Below, piece by piece: positions 59,176-64,000 of a DNA stretch of 64,000 nt (position 1 is its first letter; each line of letters begins with the position of its first letter). The notes beneath the pieces were generated by a model. That model was not told the origin of the DNA. It made no database searches and saw only the letters and a program-made list of their open reading frames with translations. A program made the position numbers and the translations under genes. The DNA comes from Brevundimonas vesicularis (GTDB taxonomy: Bacteria > Pseudomonadota > Alphaproteobacteria > Caulobacterales > Caulobacteraceae), in the NCBI RefSeq assembly GCF_014204545.1, contig NZ_JACHLJ010000001.1:992001-1056000 (forward strand), given 5' to 3'.

Positions 59176-59214
59176 CAGGCGGAAGCGGATAGCCGATACG
59201 GTATAACATTTCAA

Positions 59215-61302
59215 ATGGAGCCTGCCTTGTCCCTCCTTCTGGGCTGCGCCAGCGCGTGCCTGCTGGTCGCCGCCAACGCCCCCGCCCCTGTCGCTGTCGA
59301 GGCGGTCGAGCCTGAAACGGTGGGGGAGATCGTCGTTCTGGGCCGCCGCTCGGCGCCGCGTGACCTGACCCTGGGCGCGGGATCGATCACCGAGGCCATG
59401 TCGCCGTCCAGCCGCTCCATCGAGAACGACCTGATCAAGGCCGTGGGCGCGACGCGCATGGCCGATGCGCTGGAACTGGTCAGCGGCGTCAGCCAGCAGA
59501 ACAATCGCGGCGGCGTCATGGACAACTTCGCCATCCGCGGCTTTCTGGGCACGCCCGACGGCGGCGCCGAATATTACGTCGACGGCTTTCTGGCCAATCG
59601 CGGCATGGCCCCGCCTCGCGACCCGGCGACGTCCGAGCGGATCGAGGTGCTGAAAGGGCCGTCCGGCGCTTTGTTCGGCGACATCGACCCGGCCGGACGC
59701 ATCAATATCGTCTCCAAGACCCCGCGCTTTGCGCCCGCCGCCGCCTTCACCGCCACGGTGGGATCGTTCGGCCTGCGTCGTGGCGAACTGGACCTGACCG
59801 GCCCGATCAACGACACCCTGGCCGGACGGCTTGTGGTGGCGGGCGAGACCTCGAACGGCTGGCGTGACTATGTCGGCCTGGACCGCACCGTCGTGGCGCC
59901 GTCCCTGACCTGGCGTCCCAACGATGCTCTGCGCCTGACCTATGTGGGCGAGTTCACGACCTTCACGACCCTCTTTGACCGGGGGATGCCGGCGATCAAC
60001 GGCGACGCCCTGTTCCTGCCGCCCTCGAACTACTACGGCGAGCCCGGCGACGGCGTGACCCGCTTCCGCAACGAACGGCACCAGATCACCGGCGAATACC
60101 GGATCAATGACGACTGGAGCCTGAACGGCGGCGTCGCCTGGCGCGGCGGCTCTCTGAAGGGCCTGTCCAGCGATCAGTCGCGCCTGGTCGGCGAGCAGCT
60201 GTGGCGCCAGCGTCGCGGACGCGACTTCTCGGTCGAGGACCTGTCGGCCCGGCTGGAGCTGAACGGCGTGGTCGAGACAGGGCTGGGCGTTCACAATCTC
60301 GGTTTCGGGGTAAAGGCCTATCAGCTGACCTATGGGGAGAAGTGGCTGCGCATCAATCCGACTGCGGCCAATCCCTATCCGATCAATGTCTTCAATCCCG
60401 TCTATGGCGCGGTCACGCCGCCGACACCCCTGCCCTTCACCGACAATCTGGAAACGCGCGACGTCGTCACCCTGTACGCCCAGGATTTGTGGGAGGTGAA
60501 CGACCGCCTCAGCCTGCTGGCCGGGCTGCGGTTCGACGACTATGACCAGACCATCCGAAACAACCGCACCGGCGCTGTCGGCGAGGCCAGTGACACACCC
60601 CTGAAATACCGCCTCGCCGCCCGCTATCGCCTGACCGACAACCTGACCGCCCACGCCAGCTATGGTCAGTCGTTCGTGCTGAACTCCGGCACGGGTCGCG
60701 ACGGCTCCGGCTTCGCGCCCGAGGACGGCAAGGGCTATGAGATCGGCCTGGCCGGCGCCTGGGACGGACTGGACCTCGCCGCCACCGTCTTCGACATCGA
60801 GAAGTCGAACATTCTGACGACCGATCCCGTCGATCCCAACTTCCTGGCCCCGGTCGGCAAGCTGACGACGCGCGGGATCGAGCTGGACGGCGCCCTGAAG
60901 ATCGACGACGCCTGGCAGGTGGTCGCCAACTACGGTTGGACCGACGCCAAGGCCGACGACAGCGCCTTCGCCACCGACGCCGTGCTGAACGTGCCAGAAC
61001 ATTCGGGCTCGCTGTTCGTGATCGGTCGCTTCCCCACTATCCACGGCACGACCTGGTCATTCATGACCGGCGCGGCCTACGTCGGCGACCGGGCCGGCGG
61101 CCTGGCGCTCGGCGCGCCCGAACTGCCCGCCTATTGGAAGGCCAAGGCGGCGCTGGACTATGGCCTGACGCCCCAGGTCACCGCCCGCGTCGAGGTCGAC
61201 AACCTGTTCGACGAGCGTTACGCCGCCAGCTCCTACAGCGCCCTGTGGATCTACCCTGGTGCCCCGCGCAGCGTCCGCGCCTCGCTCAGGATCGCCCTGT
61301 GA
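59215..61302 (+). CDS. TonB-dependent siderophore receptor
   Basis: Outer-membrane receptor, 695 residues, FhuA/FepA-like. A signal peptide (residues about 1-22), an N-terminal segment with EIVVLGRR, a plug domain (about 50-170: DALELVSGVSQQNNRG, FAIRGFLGT, RIEVLKGPSGALFGDIDPAG) and a 22-strand barrel ending NLFDERYAASSYS...RIAL. The final residue is Leu rather than the usual Phe. Probably imports a ferric siderophore, energised by TonB-ExbBD elsewhere. Iron/Fur control is expected but no site was checked. Ends nine bases before the converging cysE stop. Confidence 0.93.
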   Translation: MEPALSLLLGCASACLLVAANAPAPVAVEAVEPETVGEIVVLGRRSAPRDLTLGAGSITEAMSPSSRSIENDLIKAVGATRMADALELVSGVSQQNNRGGVMDNFAIRGFLGTPDGGAEYYVDGFLANRGMAPPRDPATSERIEVLKGPSGALFGDIDPAGRINIVSKTPRFAPAAAFTATVGSFGLRRGELDLTGPINDTLAGRLVVAGETSNGWRDYVGLDRTVVAPSLTWRPNDALRLTYVGEFTTFTTLFDRGMPAINGDALFLPPSNYYGEPGDGVTRFRNERHQITGEYRINDDWSLNGGVAWRGGSLKGLSSDQSRLVGEQLWRQRRGRDFSVEDLSARLELNGVVETGLGVHNLGFGVKAYQLTYGEKWLRINPTAANPYPINVFNPVYGAVTPPTPLPFTDNLETRDVVTLYAQDLWEVNDRLSLLAGLRFDDYDQTIRNNRTGAVGEASDTPLKYRLAARYRLTDNLTAHASYGQSFVLNSGTGRDGSGFAPEDGKGYEIGLAGAWDGLDLAATVFDIEKSNILTTDPVDPNFLAPVGKLTTRGIELDGALKIDDAWQVVANYGWTDAKADDSAFATDAVLNVPEHSGSLFVIGRFPTIHGTTWSFMTGAAYVGDRAGGLALGAPELPAYWKAKAALDYGLTPQVTARVEVDNLFDERYAASSYSALWIYPGAPRSVRASLRIAL

Positions 61303-61311
61303 AGCGTCGGC

Positions 61312-62139
61312 TCAGATGACGAAGTCGTACACCACATCGGCCAGGGTGTGATCCATGGTGCGGGCCGGTTCGGCGTTGGTCGGGCAGTTGACCAGCCGGG
61401 CCGGCACTCCCGCCACGGTGCAGCCGGACGGCACGGCCTTCAGCACCACCGAGCCGGACGCCACCTTGGCGTAGTCGCCGACGTGAATATTGCCCAGCAC
61501 CTTGGCCCCGGCGCCCAGCAGGACGCCCTTGCCGATCTTGGGATGGCGGTCGCCGCGCTCGGCGCCCGTCCCGCCTAGGGTCACCCCATGCAGCATCGAC
61601 ACGTCGTCGCCGACCACCGCCGTCTCGCCGATGACGATTCCGGTGCCGTGATCCAGAAACAGCCCCTTGCCCATCTGTGCGGCCGGATGAATGTCCAGCT
61701 GGAACAGTTCGGAAATCCGGCTCTGGAAGTGGAAGGCCAGCGTCTCGCGCCCCTGTCCCCACAGCCAGTGGGCCACGCGCCAACCCTGCAAGGCTTGGAA
61801 TCCTTTGAAATACAGGAAGGGCTGCAACAGGTTGCGGATCGCCGGGTCGCGTTCGGCCACAGCCTGCAGATCCGCCTCCGCCGCCCCGACCATCGACGGA
61901 TTGGCCTTGAACGCCGACAGACAAACCTCGCGCACCGACATGGCGCTCATCTCGCCGTCTGCCAGCTTGCGCGCGATCTGGAAGCTCAGCGCGCCCGCCA
62001 GGTCGTCATGCGACAGGATCACCGCATTCATCTGCGAGCCCAGTTGCGGCTCCTCGCGCGACGCCGCCTCGGCCGAGGCGCGCAGCTGACGCCACACGCT
62101 GTCCGTTTCGGTTTCCGCAACGACTTCCAGCTTGGCCAT
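61312..62139 (-). CDS. cysE: Serine O-acetyltransferase
   Basis: Acetylates L-serine, first step of cysteine synthesis. The 275-residue protein has the N-terminal helical SAT domain (WRQLRASAEAASREEP, MNAVILSHDDLAGAL) and the C-terminal left-handed beta-helix (FLDHGTGIVIGETAVVGDD, MLHGVTLGGTG). ATG 62139 has AAGGAG in good register; ATG 62160 upstream would be in a poor position. The upstream Nudix gene ends 21 bases earlier in the same direction and may be co-transcribed. Confidence 0.94.
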   Translation of the reverse strand: MAKLEVVAETETDSVWRQLRASAEAASREEPQLGSQMNAVILSHDDLAGALSFQIARKLADGEMSAMSVREVCLSAFKANPSMVGAAEADLQAVAERDPAIRNLLQPFLYFKGFQALQGWRVAHWLWGQGRETLAFHFQSRISELFQLDIHPAAQMGKGLFLDHGTGIVIGETAVVGDDVSMLHGVTLGGTGAERGDRHPKIGKGVLLGAGAKVLGNIHVGDYAKVASGSVVLKAVPSGCTVAGVPARLVNCPTNAEPARTMDHTLADVVYDFVI

Positions 62140-62159
62140 GACCGGCTCCTTCGGCGACA

Positions 62160-62786
62160 TCATACGCGCCCCAGCAAGGCGCGCGCCAGCGCCTCGGGCA
62201 GCTCGCCGTTCATCGCCATATGATAGACCTTGTAGGCCGTCGCCACCGTCAGGCTGTCGCGCACCGTTCCCCGCCCGATCTCGCCCAACAGATCGACAAA
62301 CGGCACGCGCACCACGGCGATGATCTCGGTGGGATCGGGATCGGTCGGCGCGGGCGACAGGCCCCAGGCGATCCAGGTCATGCCGATCTCGTCGGTGATG
62401 GAGTTCGACATCTCGACCTTCAGCGCCGGCAGCCAATGTTCGGCCTGCAAGCCCGCCTCTTCGGCCAGTTCGCGCTGGATGCCGTCGAAGGGATCCTCGT
62501 CCAGCGGCGCGCCGCCTTCGGGCATTTCCCAGCTGTAGTTGGCGTGGGCGAAGCGCTGCTGGCCCACCAGGGTCACCGTCCCGTCCTCGTGCACGGGCAA
62601 GACGCCGGTCCCGACGTTCTTGAACCGCGCGACGGCATAGTCGGCCTTCATCCCGGTCGGCGCCGTCGCCGGATGCCGGGTCAGCGCCATCCAAGGGCTA
62701 TCGAACACGGTCTCGGTTCCGTCGCTGCGCCACGCCGGCGGTTTCGCCAGCCCCTCGGCCCATTTCGGTTCGTCGGATTTGCGCAT
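62160..62786 (-). CDS. Nudix hydrolase (ADP-ribose pyrophosphatase-like)
   Basis: A 208-residue Nudix enzyme. The box is complete: Gly, five residues, Glu, seven residues, then RELAEEAGL, preceded by WEMPEGG. The YSWEMPEGG lead-in and the ADP-ribose-type C-terminal region point to ADP-sugar or ADP-ribose hydrolysis; the actual substrate is inferred. It lies 21 bases upstream of cysE and 45 bases from the divergent nitroreductase start. Confidence 0.9.
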   Translation of the reverse strand: MRKSDEPKWAEGLAKPPAWRSDGTETVFDSPWMALTRHPATAPTGMKADYAVARFKNVGTGVLPVHEDGTVTLVGQQRFAHANYSWEMPEGGAPLDEDPFDGIQRELAEEAGLQAEHWLPALKVEMSNSITDEIGMTWIAWGLSPAPTDPDPTEIIAVVRVPFVDLLGEIGRGTVRDSLTVATAYKVYHMAMNGELPEALARALLGRV

Positions 62787-62831
62787 GGGCCACCTATGGC
62801 GAAGACGCGGATGAAAGCCTAGCTAGACGGC

Positions 62832-63425
62832 ATGGTCGCCCTCAACGAACCCCTGCCCCCGCCCGTTCCGTCGAAAGATTTCCGGGACCGCCTGGCCCAG
62901 CGGCGCTCCGCCCCAGCCCAGGCCCTGGTCGCGCCCGGCCCGTCTGAGGCCGAACTGGACGAGATACTGACGCTGGGCGCCCGCACGCCCGACCACGGCA
63001 AGCTGTTCCCGTGGCGGTTCGTCGTCCTGGGCCCCCAATCGCGCGCCGACATCGCCGCCCGCCTCGCCGTGCTTGTCGAACTGCGAAACGGCCCGGCCAA
63101 GGATCAGGCGGTCCTGGCCAAGCTGACCGCCGCGCCCGTCACCATCCTGGTCATCTCGACGCCGGTCGAAGGATCCAAGCCGATCTGGGAGCAACAGCTG
63201 TCGGCGGGCGGCGTCTGCATGAACTTGGAACACGCCGCTTCCGGCTTCGGCTATTCGTCCAGCTGGATCACCGACTGGTACAGCTACGACCCGCAAGGCG
63301 TCGCCCTGTTCGGCCTGACCGAGGGCGAGAGCGTCGCCGGCTTCATCCACATCGGCACGCTGAACGAACCCGCGCTGGAACGTCCGCGTCCCGACCTGAC
63401 CGCCAAGGTCACACGCCTGCCGTAA
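62832..63425 (+). CDS. Nitroreductase family protein
   Basis: A 197-residue FMN-dependent NAD(P)H oxidoreductase (YdjA/TdsD-like group). DRLAQRRSAPAQAL forms the first FMN-binding segment, ARTPDHGKLFPWRF the second, and GGVCMNLEHAASGFGYSSSW the third. Length is near the short-type nitroreductases. Natural substrates are unknown. ATG 62832 starts six residues before a Pro-rich stretch that could also be a non-conserved extension. Confidence 0.9.
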   Translation: MVALNEPLPPPVPSKDFRDRLAQRRSAPAQALVAPGPSEAELDEILTLGARTPDHGKLFPWRFVVLGPQSRADIAARLAVLVELRNGPAKDQAVLAKLTAAPVTILVISTPVEGSKPIWEQQLSAGGVCMNLEHAASGFGYSSSWITDWYSYDPQGVALFGLTEGESVAGFIHIGTLNEPALERPRPDLTAKVTRLP

Positions 63426-63497
63426 GCGGGTGACATAAGGTCGCCCTACGTCGGTTAGACCTCGACCGACCCCGCCTTCCTCCCCCAAGGCCTTCGT

Positions 63498-64000
63498 ATG
63501 GATTCCCTGTTGCAAGCCGTGGGCGATTTCGTCGCCCGCAACCATATGTGGGCCGGCGTCATGCTGGGCCTGGTCGTGTTCGTCGAGTCGCTGGCCGTCG
63601 TCGGCGCCTTCGTGCCCGCCACCGGCCTGCTGGTCGCGGCGGGCGGCCTGATCGCGGCCGGCGTGCTGGACCCCGTCAATGTCATCGTCGGCTGCGTCAT
63701 CGGCGCGGTGATCGGCGACGCCATCTCCTACTGGGCCGGACGTCGAATGGGCGTTCGCTTCCTTCAGCGCCCGATGTTCAAGGCGCACCGTCGCCGCATC
63801 GCCTGGACGCGCCTGTACTGCCGTCGCTACGGCGTCATGTCGATCTTCGTCGGCCGCTTCTTCGGTCCGTTGCGCGCCTTCGTGCCCCTGACCCTGGGCA
63901 TGCTCAGGATGCGTCAGCGCGCCTTCCAGTTCGGCAATGTCACATCCGGGATCGTCTGGGTGCTGGCCATGCTGGCGCCGGGCTATCTCGCCGCCCAGGG
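63498..64000 (+). CDS. DedA family membrane protein (truncated by window end)
   Basis: At least 167 residues, open at 64000. N-terminal VMLGLVVFVESLAVVGAFVPATG, VIGDAISYWAGRRMG and FVGRFFGPLRAFVPLTLGM are DedA/SNARE-associated domain signatures; members act as lipid scramblases (UPP or PE recycling) in the inner membrane. The C-terminus is outside the window. ATG 63498 has a modest Shine-Dalgarno. Confidence 0.9.
   Translation, partial: MDSLLQAVGDFVARNHMWAGVMLGLVVFVESLAVVGAFVPATGLLVAAGGLIAAGVLDPVNVIVGCVIGAVIGDAISYWAGRRMGVRFLQRPMFKAHRRRIAWTRLYCRRYGVMSIFVGRFFGPLRAFVPLTLGMLRMRQRAFQFGNVTSGIVWVLAMLAPGYLAAQ

Noticed and set aside
59176-61044. N-terminal extension of the DUF1624 gene opposite the TonB receptor
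   Set aside because: The conserved membrane protein begins at the ATG at 59175; the extension is antisense to the receptor and not conserved.

Overview
The window is a dense, high-GC stretch of alphaproteobacterial chromosome. Gene content points to Caulobacteraceae, most likely Brevundimonas. The clues are hdaA beside ppk-ppx, the order aroQ-accB-accC-aat, an NDUFA12-type complex I subunit followed by a DUF2155 gene, and alphaproteobacterial DUF2164 and DUF3126 proteins. The genus is an inference from content and base composition; no rRNA gene is present to settle it.

Layout. 1-5.3 kb: aroQ, accBC, aat and lepB rightward, meeting a leftward group (an RHH/EF-hand membrane protein, DUF2155, NDUFA12). 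5.5-9.6 kb: a class II ribonucleotide reductase-like protein that appears to have lost its active site, then two exported pentapeptide-repeat proteins. 9.8-40.5 kb: the transcription/translation region, all leftward, in the classical order tRNA-Trp, secE-nusG, rplK-rplA, rplJ-rplL, rpoB-rpoC, rpsL-rpsG-fusA-tuf. It is cut into five blocks by unrelated genes: three tandem paralogous Cys-containing membrane proteins and a 43-residue membrane peptide; an FKBP lipoprotein, an HTH protein, two tandem M61 peptidases, a DJ-1-like protein and an esterase; and DUF2059, Nudix, AI-2E transporter, HxlR regulator and Rossmann-fold genes. Most block ends carry a recognisable terminator, and several blocks have a promoter-like element and a structured leader.

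40.6-64 kb: mainly housekeeping genes: a CBS-domain membrane protein, a 44-residue lipoprotein, aspS, a YciI-like protein, hdaA-ppk-ppx, rnd, purM-purN, an M13 peptidase, a glycine-zipper lipoprotein, ndk, an ABC-F ATPase with a DUF2164 gene, DUF3126, a DUF1624 membrane protein divergent from a TonB-dependent receptor, cysE with a Nudix gene, a nitroreductase and the start of a DedA protein.

Non-coding elements include three copies of a 132-145 bp palindromic repeat, each placed just after a stop codon; a 108-bp element with perfect 30-bp inverted repeats; and a 30-31 nt hairpin shared by the 3' flanks of tuf and rplL. No CRISPR array, transposase, integrase or prophage gene was seen. The least-described items are the three-gene tandem family at 14.66-16.82 kb, the inactivated NrdJ-like protein, and the RHH-TM-EF-hand protein.
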